DNA from: Evansella sp. LMS18
GTDB taxonomy: Bacteria > Bacillota > Bacilli > Bacillales > Salisediminibacteriaceae
Direction of reading: 5' to 3'
DNA: 64,000 nucleotides
Assembly (NCBI RefSeq): GCF_024362785.1
Contig: NZ_CP093301.1
Coordinates: 186,001 to 250,000, forward strand
How positions within the stretch are numbered: the first letter of the stretch is position 1; every line of letters begins with the position of its first letter. Below the pieces are notes generated by a model. That model searched no databases. It was not told the origin of the DNA and saw nothing but the letters and a program-made list of their open reading frames with translations. Below, piece by piece: positions 29,522-38,260 of the stretch. The position numbers were made by a program, and so were the translations under genes.

Positions 29522-32281
29522 TTATTCGTAATGGTTAGCAACAATGTCAGCGCAGCTGCTGCAGAGGGCCGGGTGTTTTTCGTCGTCTCCGACTGTAGTT
29601 GATACAACCCAGCAGCGTTCGCATTTTTCTCCTTCTGCGAATACTACGTTTACCGATAAATGATCGTATGCTTTTGCTTCTGCAGGCGCATCGTCTTTAG
29701 AGGCAACTTTAGCACTTGAAGTAATAAACAGTTTGTTCAGTCCGTCAATATTATCGAGGAGTTCTTTTGCTTTTCCTTCAGCAAAAATCTGAACTTCTGC
29801 TTCCAGGCTTTTCTTAATGCCTTTATCTTTGCGTGCTTCCTCTAATGCTTTAAGGACATCGTCGCGAAGTTCCATGAAGTAATCCCACTTGTCTGTAAGT
29901 TCGCTGGCGTTGTCAAACTCTTTTGTTTCCGGCATGTCTGTCAGCTGGACACTGTCTTCTTCCACACCAGGGATGAGCTTCCATACTTCATCTGTAGTAT
30001 GAGAAAGAATTGGTGACATTAACTTAGTAAGCGCAACAAGTGTCTCATACATTACTGTCTGGATGCCGCGGCGGTCTGGGTGGTCCGCATGCTGGATGTA
30101 CAATGTATCCTTGGCGATATCCATATAGAAAGAGCTTAGCTCTATTGTACAGAAGTTGTGCACTTTGTTATATACATTGGCAAATTGGTATTCGTCATAG
30201 CCCTTCTTCGCGTCACGTACAAGATTATTCAGCTTAACCAGCATGTAACGGTCAAGTTCTGAAAGATTTTCATAGCTTACTGTGTTTTCTGCCGGGTTAA
30301 AATCGTGCAGGTTTCCAAGCATGAATCGGAATGTGTTTCTGATTTTTCTGTACACTTCAGCAACCTGCTTAAGAATATTATCGGAAACACGCACATCAGC
30401 CTGGTAATCTACAGAAGCTACCCATAGACGGAGAATATCTGCTCCCAGCTGTTTCATAACCTTATCAGGCACGATGACGTTACCAACAGACTTACTCATT
30501 TTTCTGCCTTCGCCGTCCAGTGTAAAACCATGGCTCAATACCGATTTATACGGAGCTTTTCCAGTAACAGCTACAGCTGTGGACAGAGAAGAGTTAAACC
30601 AGCCCCGGTACTGGTCTGAACCTTCCAGGTACATATCTGCCGGTCGCTGAAGATCATCTCTTTCAACCAGAACAGACTGGTGGGATGAACCAGAGTCAAA
30701 CCAGACATCCATAATATCCGTTTCTTTTGTGAAAGTTCCGTTCGGGCTGTGTTCGGACGTAAAGCCTTCAGGAAGAAGATCTTTCGCTTCTCTTTCAAAC
30801 CAGATGTTAGAACCGTGCTCACGGAATAAACCAGAGACGTGGTCAATTGTCTCATCTGTAATAATCGGCTCGCCGTTTTCACCGTAGAAAATCGGAATCG
30901 GCACTCCCCACGCACGCTGGCGGGAAATACACCAGTCTCCCCGGTCACGAACCATATTATAAAGTCTTGTTTCACCCCATTTAGGTATCCAGTTTACCCC
31001 GTTGATTTCACGAAGAAGATCTTCGCGGAAATCTTTGATGGAAGCAAACCACTGGGAAGTTGCCCGGAAAATTACCGGCTTTTTCGTTCTCCAGTCATGT
31101 GGATAAGAGTGAGTCATGAAATTAAGTTTCAGGAGCGCCCCAACTTCCTGCAGCTTCTCCGTGATTGGTTTGTTTGCTGTATCATAGAAAAGACCTTCGA
31201 ACATTGGTGCTTCAGAAGTAAAGACACCTTTATCATCGACTGGAGTCAAAACATCGAGGCCGTATTTCTGGCCGATAATGTAATCATCTTCCCCGTGGCC
31301 AGGTGCAGTATGGACACAGCCTGTTCCTGCTTCAAGCGTTACATGCTCTCCAAGCATAACCAGGGATTCACGATCATAAAACGGGTGCTTAGCAACAGTT
31401 TTATCGAGCTCAGAACCTTTTATGGTTTTCAGAACTTCAAGGTTTTCCCATTCCAGCTCTTTCTCAAGATCTTCAAGAAGCCCTTGTGCAACAATGTATT
31501 TTTCCCCGCTGACTTTAACAACCGCATAGTCCAGCTCAGGATGGACAGCAATTCCTAAGTTTGCCGGAATCGTCCATGGTGTTGTTGTCCAGATTACATA
31601 TTTTTCGTCGCCATCCAGAACACCTTTTCCGTCTTTTACTTCAAATGTCACATAAATAGACGGGGAGCGTTTGTCCTGGTACTCGATTTCCGCTTCCGCT
31701 AAAGCTGATTCAGAAGAAGGAGACCAGTAAACAGGCTTCTTGCCTTTATAAATGTAACCCTTTTTGGCCATATCACCGAAAACCTTTATTTGCTGCGCCT
31801 CATACTCAGGGTGAAGGGTAACATAAGGGTTTTCCCAGTCACCGCGAACACCGAGACGTTTAAACTGCTCCCTCTGGCTGTCGATCTGCCCGAGAGCATA
31901 TTCTTCACATTTCTGGCGGAACTCCGCGACGCTTAATTTCTTTCGGTCGACTTTCCCCTTCTTTGTGAGAGCTGTTTCGATTGGCAGTCCGTGTGTATCC
32001 CATCCAGGGACGTATGGAGCATGGAAGCCTGCCATGGATTTATAGCGGACGATGAAATCTTTTAAAACTTTATTAAGGGCGTGGCCCATGTGGATATCAC
32101 CGTTCGCATACGGAGGTCCGTCGTGAAGTACGAAAAGCGGGCGCCCTTCCGTTCTGTTCTGTACTTTCTCATATATCTTTTGTTCTTCCCATTCCTGTTG
32201 CATTCCTGGTTCCCGATTAGGCAGGTTTCCGCGCATCGGAAACTCTGTCTTCGGCATAAGCAGCGTGTCTTTGTAGTCCAT
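29522..32281 (-). CDS. ileS: Isoleucyl-tRNA synthetase
   Basis: Charges tRNA-Ile with isoleucine and edits valine. The 919-residue class I synthetase has the HIGH-type motif HMGH at 64-67 within [25 protein letters not shown], an inserted CP1 editing domain, the KMSKS loop ([10 protein letters not shown]), and a C-terminal zinc finger with CERC and CSSC. Length is typical of the bacterial type 1 enzyme. It is preceded by a T-box leader with an ATC specifier, giving a direct regulatory match. Confidence 0.97.
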   Translation of the reverse strand: MDYKDTLLMPKTEFPMRGNLPNREPGMQQEWEEQKIYEKVQNRTEGRPLFVLHDGPPYANGDIHMGHALNKVLKDFIVRYKSMAGFHAPYVPGWDTHGLPIETALTKKGKVDRKKLSVAEFRQKCEEYALGQIDSQREQFKRLGVRGDWENPYVTLHPEYEAQQIKVFGDMAKKGYIYKGKKPVYWSPSSESALAEAEIEYQDKRSPSIYVTFEVKDGKGVLDGDEKYVIWTTTPWTIPANLGIAVHPELDYAVVKVSGEKYIVAQGLLEDLEKELEWENLEVLKTIKGSELDKTVAKHPFYDRESLVMLGEHVTLEAGTGCVHTAPGHGEDDYIIGQKYGLDVLTPVDDKGVFTSEAPMFEGLFYDTANKPITEKLQEVGALLKLNFMTHSYPHDWRTKKPVIFRATSQWFASIKDFREDLLREINGVNWIPKWGETRLYNMVRDRGDWCISRQRAWGVPIPIFYGENGEPIITDETIDHVSGLFREHGSNIWFEREAKDLLPEGFTSEHSPNGTFTKETDIMDVWFDSGSSHQSVLVERDDLQRPADMYLEGSDQYRGWFNSSLSTAVAVTGKAPYKSVLSHGFTLDGEGRKMSKSVGNVIVPDKVMKQLGADILRLWVASVDYQADVRVSDNILKQVAEVYRKIRNTFRFMLGNLHDFNPAENTVSYENLSELDRYMLVKLNNLVRDAKKGYDEYQFANVYNKVHNFCTIELSSFYMDIAKDTLYIQHADHPDRRGIQTVMYETLVALTKLMSPILSHTTDEVWKLIPGVEEDSVQLTDMPETKEFDNASELTDKWDYFMELRDDVLKALEEARKDKGIKKSLEAEVQIFAEGKAKELLDNIDGLNKLFITSSAKVASKDDAPAEAKAYDHLSVNVVFAEGEKCERCWVVSTTVGDDEKHPALCSSCADIVANHYE

Positions 32282-32385
32282 TTGCCGCTTCCTCCTTTTA
32301 TGTTTTCAATTGTTTGTCAGGCAGCTATCTTTGACAGGTTACATGGGAAATAGCTGACCCCGTTTTTTCTTCAGAGCCTGGAAAA

Positions 32386-32605
32386 TAAAAAAACCTTCTC
32401 ATCCTGTAAGGGACGAGAAGGAAACCCGCGGTACCACCCTCATAAACAACCCTGTTTAAAAGTTGTTCACTCAGGATTTCTTAACGTGAAATCAGCCGGC
32501 ACAGCCTACTAAGCAGATAAGCCGTTCAGTGCGCAACTCAAGGGTGATTTTCCATCTGCTTGCTTCGTCAGGCTTTCACCGTCCCTGACTCGCTGGAGAA
32601 GTATT
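32386..32605 (-). ncRNA. T-box riboswitch leader of ileS
   Basis: The minus-strand T-box motif AGGGTGGTACCGCGGG is at 32425-32440. It is followed by the terminator stem CCTTCTCGTCC/GGATGAGAAGG and seven T residues (32386-32421). Stem I begins near 32597 with an AGCGAGTCAGGGACGGTG AG-box region. The specifier appears to be ATC (32548-32546), an isoleucine codon followed by A, matching the downstream gene. Uncharged tRNA-Ile should stabilise the antiterminator. Confidence 0.94.
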
Positions 32606-32702
32606 GCAAATGTACTGTCCCTGTCAAAGTTTTTCATATAAATTCCAGTTTACCCAGATATAAAATAATTAATAAGTATAGCAAATTAAAAAATCTTATT
32701 AA

Positions 32703-32732
32703 AGTATATGACAAGTGCAATCAATGCGTCAA
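32703..32732 (-). promoter_or_regulatory. Probable sigma-A promoter of ileS
   Basis: Minus strand TTGACG (32727-32732), 18-bp spacer, TATACT (32703-32708). The -35 box begins 2 bp after the divIVA stop. Transcription would start near 32695, upstream of the whole T-box stem I. A TTGACA at 32622-32627 is less likely because its start point would remove the AG-box. Confidence 0.65.
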
Positions 32733-32733
32733 G

Positions 32734-33240
32734 TTACCCGTTAACATTCTCGTAGGACTCTTCTTCCTCTTCCTCATTGCTTTTGCTCAGGTCGTCCCAG
32801 TCATCAGTGTTAAGCATTTCCAGCTGTGCTTCCAGGAGCATTCTGAAGCGTGTGCGGTACACGGAGGCCTGTTTCTTCAATTCCTCAATTTCAAGGGTTA
32901 TTTTCCGTGATTTAGAGAGTGATTCATTAATAATGCGGTCGGCATTTTTCTCCGCCTCTTTAATGATCAGCTTAGCTTCTTTGTCAGCGCTTCGCTTCAC
33001 ATCTTCAGCTGTTTCCTGTGCGATGAGGATAGATTTATTAAGCGTAGTTTCAATGGATGAAAAATGGCTTAATTTCTCTTCCAGCTCATCGACACGATCG
33101 GCCAGGTCTTTTTTTTCACGAATTACTAATTCATAGTCTTTGATAATCTGATCAAGAAACTCGTTTACTTCGTCTTCATCATAACCGCGAAAGCCGCGGG
33201 TGAATTCCTTATTATGGATATCCAATGGTGTTAAAGGCAT
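32734..33240 (-). CDS. divIVA: Septum-site/polarity protein DivIVA
   Basis: Coiled-coil scaffold that recognises negatively curved membrane at septa and poles and recruits MinJ/MinCD and sporulation partners. The 168-residue protein begins MPLTPLDIHNKEFTRGFRGY, with the membrane-inserting Phe17-Arg18 pair, then DEDEVNEFLDQI. Heptad-rich coiled coils fill about residues 30-145 and the tail is acidic. It starts behind GGAGGTGGC. The position between ylmH and ileS is standard. Confidence 0.95.
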   Translation of the reverse strand: MPLTPLDIHNKEFTRGFRGYDEDEVNEFLDQIIKDYELVIREKKDLADRVDELEEKLSHFSSIETTLNKSILIAQETAEDVKRSADKEAKLIIKEAEKNADRIINESLSKSRKITLEIEELKKQASVYRTRFRMLLEAQLEMLNTDDWDDLSKSNEEEEEESYENVNG

Positions 33241-33402
33241 GTTCTGCCACCTCCAATTAGTTTATTAGGCTATGTCAAAAAGCTGTCAAAAGGAGAGACC
33301 GGAACAGTCCCGCCTGCATTTAACTGGAAATACAGCAAGTACATAGTTTATAGTATGTATAATTTCGACATGCTTGTGCTGCCTTCCTGCTGTGCCGACA
33401 AA

Positions 33403-34179
33403 TTAACGGGGGAAACCTAACGTTATTCTCCATTTCCCTTTCTTAGTCTGTCCGTCTATTGAAATGACATGGCATCTGCCTTTGCCTCTGAGAGAGATAA
33501 CATCCTTTACCTCCACTTGGCTGCTCGGATCTTCCTCAGTCTTCCAGTTAAGTTTTACGTCACCGTTCTGTACGAAAGGTTTTACTTTAGAACGGGATAT
33601 ATTAAATGCTTCTGCAAGTACTGTATCAAGGCGAAGTGACGAAACCGTTGCTTCGGAAAATGAGAACTCCTGCTCCACCTTGACAATATCCTTTTCATTT
33701 AAGATTTTTTCAAGGGATACTTTTGTTTTTCCGGCGGATGTAAAGTTCCATGTTACAAAATCGGCAACCTCGTCAGCAAGGGCCACCTGAAACCTTGTCC
33801 CATCCGTTAAAATATCACCGAACTTTTCCCTTTTCAGGCCTACGTTCATTAAAGCACCGAGGACCTTTCTGTGTTCAAGCTGGGCGAACTTCACCGGATA
33901 ATTAATTTCGTATACTGAAAGTTCGAAGTCTCCATTTCCAGGTTCAAAATAATCCGGATAGAGCAGTCCCCGTTTTCTTTCCGCCTGTTCATGGCCGCCC
34001 CAGAAAGAAATTCTGATGTCGTCGTTCTGACCAATCAGCGACATGGCAATCTCCTGCTGGCGCGGATCAAGGAAATCAGTGAGCTTGGGACGGAACTGAT
34101 CAGAGGCTATGGATTTCCACTCTAGTACCTGGTCTACGAATGGATGCTCTTCTTTTCGGTAATGTTCATATAAACTCAA
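33403..34179 (-). CDS. ylmH: YlmH, S4-domain RNA-binding protein
   Basis: The 258-residue protein has a YlmH-specific N-terminal region (RDPRQQEIA-like DPRQQEIAMSLIG, ISFWGGHEQAERKRGLLYPDYF) and a C-terminal S4 domain (about 180-245: SSLRLDTVLAEAFNISRSKV, then QNGDVKLNW). YlmH has been reported to assist alanine tailing on stalled 50S subunits, functioning like RqcP. If that holds here, this window encodes two RQC factors, RqcH and YlmH. Confidence 0.92.
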   Translation of the reverse strand: MSLYEHYRKEEHPFVDQVLEWKSIASDQFRPKLTDFLDPRQQEIAMSLIGQNDDIRISFWGGHEQAERKRGLLYPDYFEPGNGDFELSVYEINYPVKFAQLEHRKVLGALMNVGLKREKFGDILTDGTRFQVALADEVADFVTWNFTSAGKTKVSLEKILNEKDIVKVEQEFSFSEATVSSLRLDTVLAEAFNISRSKVKPFVQNGDVKLNWKTEEDPSSQVEVKDVISLRGKGRCHVISIDGQTKKGKWRITLGFPR

Positions 34180-34196
34180 GTTATTTCCTCCTGTTT

Positions 34197-34463
34197 CTAG
34201 CGCAGCATGTCAAAGATGAACCCCACACCGTACATGGCAAAGTTAAGGGCAAAAATAGCCACGATTGGTGAGATATCAATCATGCCAAGAGGCGGGATGA
34301 TCGACCGGAATGGCTGAAGGTACGGCTCCACCAGACGGCCTACCATTCTTCCGAAAGAAGTTTCCCTTGCGTTCGGAAACCATGACATAAATATATAAAT
34401 AATACAGAGTATCAAGTAAATCTGTATTGCCATCAAGACTAATGATTCAATAGTTCCTATCAA
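34197..34463 (-). CDS. ylmG: YggT/YlmG family membrane protein
   Basis: This 88-residue protein has two membrane segments (about 5-25 and 62-82) separated by the conserved amphipathic loop FSWFPNARE-like FMSWFPNARETSFGRMVGRLVEPYLQPFRS. The exact role is unclear; homologues are linked to cell division and membrane or osmotic functions. It lies between sepF and ylmH as in B. subtilis. Confidence 0.92.
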   Translation of the reverse strand: MIGTIESLVLMAIQIYLILCIIYIFMSWFPNARETSFGRMVGRLVEPYLQPFRSIIPPLGMIDISPIVAIFALNFAMYGVGFIFDMLR

Positions 34464-34489
34464 AACTGCTCACCTTCTTTTAAGTATGT

Positions 34490-34924
34490 TTACTCCTGCA
34501 TCATTTCGGAGATTGAGCCAGTTACATCCACATTATCTGGAGTACAGAGGAAAATATTCATTCCGAGTTTCTGAATATCCCCACCAATGGCATATACAGT
34601 GCCGCTGATGAAATCCACTATTCTCTTAGCCTGTTCACGTGGAAGGCGCTGCAGATTAATTACTACGCTCTTTCGGTTTTTCAGATGGTCGGCTATTTCC
34701 TGTACTTCATCATAACTGTGGGGTTCCAGGAGCATCACCTTTGCCTGATTCTGAATGCTGGTGAGGCTGACTACATTTTTCTTTTCCTTTTCAAAGCGGG
34801 CAGGTGCCTGTTGTTCAGTTTCCCTGTATTCTTTCTGTTCCGGAAAATCGTCTGTTTCAACTTCTGTTTCAGCATATTCGTCTTCCAGTTCGAAAAACTT
34901 CTTAAACTTTCTTTTCATGCTCAT
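34490..34924 (-). CDS. sepF: Cell division protein SepF
   Basis: Membrane-bound FtsZ-bundling protein that overlaps FtsA in function. The roughly 144-residue product has an N-terminal amphipathic helix ([13 protein letters not shown]), a variable acidic linker, and a C-terminal SepF domain ([63 protein letters not shown]). The ATG at 34922-34924 follows GAGGTGA; an upstream in-frame GTG lies within that ribosome site. Confidence 0.94.
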   Translation of the reverse strand: MSMKRKFKKFFELEDEYAETEVETDDFPEQKEYRETEQQAPARFEKEKKNVVSLTSIQNQAKVMLLEPHSYDEVQEIADHLKNRKSVVINLQRLPREQAKRIVDFISGTVYAIGGDIQKLGMNIFLCTPDNVDVTGSISEMMQE

Positions 34925-34952
34925 TTTTATCACCTCAGCGTTTCTTTTGAGA

Positions 34953-35636
34953 TTATTTTTCCTTGCCTACAAGTGCTGAACCAATCCGGACGAATGTTGC
35001 ACCTTCTTCCACAGCTACAACATAATCATTTGACATGCCCATGGAGAGTTCATGACATGGAGCATGAGGCAGCTCCATTGCTTCGATTTCCTCTTTTAAT
35101 TCCCTGAGTCTTCTGAAATAGGGGCGGACTTCCTCCGCGTCTTCCACGAATGGAGCCATTGTCATTAATCCTGTGACTTCTATGGAAGGAAACTCAGCAA
35201 GTTGCCTGATGAATGATACTGTCTCCTCGGGCTTAAGCCCTGCTTTACTTTCTTCACCTGAAACATTGACTTGCACAAAACATTTCACTTTTTCATTTTC
35301 AGGGGCGCGCTTTTCAATCTCTTTAGCGAGTGATAGCCTGTCCAGAGAATGAATATAATTAAACTGGTTTATCATATGTTTTACTTTTTTTGATTGCAGG
35401 CTGCCGATAAAATGCCAGGTCCCTCTTTCTCCAAGAGTTTCCCATTTTTCAACGCCTTCGTCCACCCTGTTTTCTCCCAGATGAACGACCCCTGCATCGA
35501 GGGCTTCCTTAGCTCTTTCCATGGAAACATATTTAGTTACTGCGATTATTTTAATATTTTCCTTTTCTCTGTTTGATCTTTCGCAGGCTGCATCAATTTC
35601 TTTTTCTATTTCTGTTAAACGATCTTTTACAGACAC
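34953..35636 (-). CDS. ylmE: YggS-family pyridoxal-phosphate homeostasis protein
   Basis: PLP-binding protein without known catalytic activity that affects B6 vitamer and amino-acid balance. The 227-residue product has a PLP lysine in [35 protein letters not shown] and LSMGMSNDY. The start is probably the GTG at 35634-35636 behind GGAAGGAG. The longest open frame reaches 35699 but has no ribosome site. Confidence 0.92.
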   Translation of the reverse strand: MSVKDRLTEIEKEIDAACERSNREKENIKIIAVTKYVSMERAKEALDAGVVHLGENRVDEGVEKWETLGERGTWHFIGSLQSKKVKHMINQFNYIHSLDRLSLAKEIEKRAPENEKVKCFVQVNVSGEESKAGLKPEETVSFIRQLAEFPSIEVTGLMTMAPFVEDAEEVRPYFRRLRELKEEIEAMELPHAPCHELSMGMSNDYVVAVEEGATFVRIGSALVGKEK

Positions 35637-36017
35637 ATTGATACTCCTTCCAATATTCTGGACATGATATGTACTTAATGATATACATATAATAATCATA
35701 ATGAAACTTTAGCCTTCAGGCAATGAAAATAAAGCGAAACTGCCTTTTTTTTCTACAAAATCCTGTTTTAAACTTACATTTTTTTAATTTATGCTATATT
35801 TTGCTGTTGATAATTCTTTTTACAGGACGTTCCTGCGGTTAATTGGCGCAGGTGCAGAGTGCCTGCTTCAATCTGCGCAACTTAGAATTAAAAAGGGACC
35901 TTATAAAGTGAACCTTCAATCAGTGGGGGTTTTTATTCATCCCCCACTGATTGTTAGTTGAACCAATCGGGACAGTTTACCGCCAAAGTTAAAACCTCTG
36001 CCTGTAAGGGAGAGGTT
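35637..36017. other. Gene-free interval where ylmD would be expected
   Basis: About 380 bp between ylmC and ylmE. In B. subtilis this slot holds ylmD (a multicopper-like purine nucleoside/peptidoglycan-editing family gene). Here there is no ORF, only the hairpin repeat at 35900-35972 and the ylmC terminator at 35990-36020. Confidence 0.6.
35900..35972 (+). repeat. Hairpin repeat, partial copy A of the spoIIGA-sigE element
   Basis: Contains CAATCAGTGGGGG and CCCCCACTGATTG as a perfect 13-bp stem around TTTTTATTCAT, preceded by TTATAAAGTGAACCTT and followed by TTAGTTGAACCAATCGGGA. It is about 90% identical, in inverted orientation, to 38188-38260. The CGTCCGTTATCTCCC half present in the other copy is missing here. 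Confidence 0.85.
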
Positions 36018-36020
36018 TTA
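35990..36020 (-). terminator. Terminator overlapping the ylmC stop codon
   Basis: The minus-strand stem TTAAAACCTCT/AGAGGTTTTAA is followed by CTTT. The TAA stop of ylmC lies within the upstream arm. Confidence 0.65.
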
Positions 36021-36293
36021 ATCTTTATCCTGATCGCTGGATGATCCACCTGCCTGGCCTGGACCATGGTTTCTGACGAGAATGACATCTGAGCCAATTT
36101 TAACGATATTCTTCCAGGGGACTGTTACTTCCTGCTCCCGGTTCAAAAAACCCATCATTCGGCCTCCGCCAATGATAATCGCTTCCACTTTCCCTGTTTC
36201 CAGATTAATATCTATATCTGTAATATGGCCCAGAAGTTTTCCGTCCGCCAGATTTACTATATCCTTCGATTGGATATCAGAAATTTTCAGCAT
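36018..36293 (-). CDS. ylmC: YlmC/YmxH family PRC-barrel protein
   Basis: This 91-residue PRC-barrel protein begins MLKISDIQSKDIVNL, with DGKLLGHITDIDINLETGKVEAIIIGG and VPWKNIVKIGSDVILV. The family is found in sporulating Firmicutes and often follows sigG; its function is poorly known. The ATG at 36293 follows GGGGGGAGGG. The C-terminal tail (GGSSSDQDKD) is variable. The open frame extends 20 codons further upstream without support. Confidence 0.9.
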   Translation of the reverse strand: MLKISDIQSKDIVNLADGKLLGHITDIDINLETGKVEAIIIGGGRMMGFLNREQEVTVPWKNIVKIGSDVILVRNHGPGQAGGSSSDQDKD

Positions 36294-36372
36294 GCAGTTC
36301 CCTCCCCCCTGTTCTCTACATTCTATGCCTCCCTTGTTCAACTTATTTCTCAATTCCTTATTTCTTTAGTAA

Positions 36373-36417
36373 ACAGAAAAGCCTTCTTCTGTAATTCCCT
36401 GCAACAGAAGAAGGCTT
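36373..36417 (-). terminator. Terminator downstream of sigG
   Basis: A perfect 14-bp stem AAGCCTTCTTCTGT/ACAGAAGAAGGCTT with loop TGCAGGGAATT is followed by TTCTG on the minus strand. It lies 23 bp after the sigG stop. Confidence 0.85.
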
Positions 36418-36439
36418 CGCATCATTATCTTAATTTCCT

Positions 36440-37225
36440 CTATTCCTTGGCATGCTTGTTCATTTGCTGAATGGCCGCTTTTTCCAGGCGGGAAACCTGT
36501 GCCTGGGAAATCCCTATTTCATCCGCGACCTCCATTTGAGTTTTTCCCTGAAAAAATCTCATGTTCAATATAAGCTTTTCACGGTCATTAAGTCGGATCA
36601 TTGCTTCTTTTAAAGCAATTTCCTCAATCCACTGAACATCTTTTTGCTTATCATCGCTGATTTGGTCCATCACATAAATTGGATCGCCGCCGTCGTTATA
36701 AATAGGCTCAAATAATGAAACAGGATCCTGTATAGCATCCAAAGCAAAGACAATATCTTCTTTCGGAACATCCAGCACCTTAGCAATTTCCTGAACTGTC
36801 GGTTCCCGTTCCCTTGTTTTTTCACTCATGAGACTGTCCCTGACCTGTAAAGCCTTGTATGCGATATCTCTAAGTGACCTTGAAACTCTGATTGGATTAT
36901 TATCCCTCAAATATCTTCTGATTTCACCGATAATCATGGGGACAGCATAAGTGGAGAATTTTACGTTCTGCCCAAGGTCAAAGTTATCGATGGATTTCAT
37001 AAGCCCAATGCATCCAACCTGGAACAGATCGTCCACATACTCGCCCCGGTTATTAAACCTCTGTATTACACTCAGGACAAGGCGCAGATTCCCATTTACA
37101 AGCTTTTCCCGTGCAGTAATATCGCCATTCTGCATTTGTTCGAAAAGCACTCTCATTTCTTTGTTTTTCAACACAGGTAACTTTGATGTGTCCACTCCGC
37201 AGATTTCAACTTTATTTCGAGTCAA
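36440..37225 (-). CDS. sigG: RNA polymerase sporulation-specific sigma factor SigG
   Basis: Late forespore sigma factor. The 261-residue product starts at TTG (37223-37225) as (M)TRNKVEICGVDTSKLPVLKN, which matches SigG exactly at its N-terminus and follows GGGAGG. Region 2 (NLRLVLSVIQRFNNRGEYVDDLFQVGCIGLMKSIDNFDL.., FSTYAVPMIIGEIRRYLRDN) and region 4 (EVADEIGISQAQVSRLEK) are intact. A forespore-type promoter lies in the 125-bp gap after sigE, so transcription need not depend on read-through. Confidence 0.97.
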   Translation of the reverse strand: MTRNKVEICGVDTSKLPVLKNKEMRVLFEQMQNGDITAREKLVNGNLRLVLSVIQRFNNRGEYVDDLFQVGCIGLMKSIDNFDLGQNVKFSTYAVPMIIGEIRRYLRDNNPIRVSRSLRDIAYKALQVRDSLMSEKTREREPTVQEIAKVLDVPKEDIVFALDAIQDPVSLFEPIYNDGGDPIYVMDQISDDKQKDVQWIEEIALKEAMIRLNDREKLILNMRFFQGKTQMEVADEIGISQAQVSRLEKAAIQQMNKHAKE

Positions 37226-37261
37226 TGCTTTCCCTCCCACCAGGAGCTGATGTTCAAAAAT

Positions 37262-37290
37262 CAGTATCTCCCCGGGAGGGAAAATTATGC
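37262..37290 (-). promoter_or_regulatory. Candidate sigma-F/sigma-G promoter of sigG
   Basis: Minus strand GCATA (37286-37290), 14-bp spacer, GGAGATACTG (37262-37271). The -10 fits the sigma-F pattern GGnnAnAYTR completely and the -35 fits GYATA; ATACTG also resembles the sigma-G -10. The spacer is about 1 bp short of the usual value. It is located 37 bp upstream of the sigG TTG start. Confidence 0.6.
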
Positions 37291-37350
37291 AGACTTTCCA
37301 GTTCAAAAAATTCAATTGGCCGGCAAACCGCTGTTATATCAATGAAAAAG

Positions 37351-38070
37351 CTATAACATTTTATTAAATTCTTTTCTGAGTCTTTTTATGATTCGTTTTT
37401 CCAGTCTTGAAATATAGGACTGTGAAATTCCCAGCATATCCGCTACATCTTTTTGTGTTTTTTCTTCCCCGCCTGCCAGTCCAAAACGAAGCTCCATGAT
37501 CTGCTTTTCCCTGTCATTCAGCGTATCCAGTGCTTTAACAAGCAGCTTTCTGTCAACCTTGTCTTCAATTCCTTTCGTAATGATATCTTCTTCCGTTCCT
37601 AAAACATCAGAGAGCAATAGTTCATTTCCATCCCAGTCAATATTCAGAGGCTCATCGAAGGACACCTCAGATCGTATTTTATTATTCCTCCTCAGGTACA
37701 TGAGTATCTCATTTTCAATACAGCGGGAAGCATAAGTAGCAAGCTTGATTTTCTTTTCAGGGTCAAAGGTATTGACCGCTTTTATAAGGCCGATTGTTCC
37801 AATACTGATAAGATCCTCGATATTAATCCCTGTATTCTCAAATTTCCTCGCAATATATACGACCAGCCTTAAGTTACGTTCTATAAGAATGGAGCGGACC
37901 GCTTCATCCCCATTTGGAAGCCGTTCAAGCAGATCTGCTTCCTCTTCCTTCGTTAAAGGCGGAGGAAGGGCCTCGCTCCCGCCTATGTAAAATACTTCAT
38001 CAGATTTAATCTTTAGTTTGATTAAAATCCGGTACCACCAAAGCCTCAGCCTCATTTTCCATTTCTTCAT
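37351..38070 (-). CDS. sigE: RNA polymerase sporulation-specific sigma factor SigE (pro-sigma-E)
   Basis: Mother-cell sigma factor made as an inactive precursor. The 239-residue product, the same length as in B. subtilis, begins [20 protein letters not shown], the basic/hydrophobic pro-sequence removed by SpoIIGA near the [14 protein letters not shown] junction (about residues 26-30). Regions 2 and 4 are intact ([40 protein letters not shown]). The ATG at 38070 follows AAAGGGGGAAGC. It is co-transcribed with spoIIGA, with a structured repeat between them. Confidence 0.97.
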   Translation of the reverse strand: MKKWKMRLRLWWYRILIKLKIKSDEVFYIGGSEALPPPLTKEEEADLLERLPNGDEAVRSILIERNLRLVVYIARKFENTGINIEDLISIGTIGLIKAVNTFDPEKKIKLATYASRCIENEILMYLRRNNKIRSEVSFDEPLNIDWDGNELLLSDVLGTEEDIITKGIEDKVDRKLLVKALDTLNDREKQIMELRFGLAGGEEKTQKDVADMLGISQSYISRLEKRIIKRLRKEFNKML

Positions 38071-38099
38071 GTTGCTTCCCCCTTTAGTAAATTGCACTG

Positions 38100-38260
38100 T
38101 TTATCCCGATGTAACCGTCCGTAAATCTCCCGCCTCAAAACATGAGTGGAAGCGGAGATGTTCAGGGGGAGATAACGGACGCTAACATCCCGATTGGTTC
38201 GACTAACAATCAGTAGGGGATGAATAACCCCCCCACTGATTGAAGGGTCACTTTATGAAG
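38100..38260 (-). repeat. About 160-bp structured element filling the spoIIGA-sigE gap (copy B)
   Basis: On the minus strand the element begins at the spoIIGA stop codon with TCATAAAGTGACCCTTC, forms a hairpin CAATCAGTGGGG/CCCCTACTGATTG, continues GTCGAACCAATCGGGATG, and then has a second inverted pair, CGTCCGTTATCTCCC with GGGAGATTTACGGACG, around a CCGCTTCC-containing loop. It supplies the TAA of spoIIGA and ends about 30 bp before sigE. A partial inverted copy is at 35900-35972. From memory, related sequences recur across Bacillaceae. Confidence 0.75.

Noticed and set aside
32600-32627. TTGACA-N16-AATACT promoter for ileS
   Set aside because: Its start site would fall inside the T-box stem I and remove the AG-box; the upstream TTGACG-N18-TATACT is preferred.
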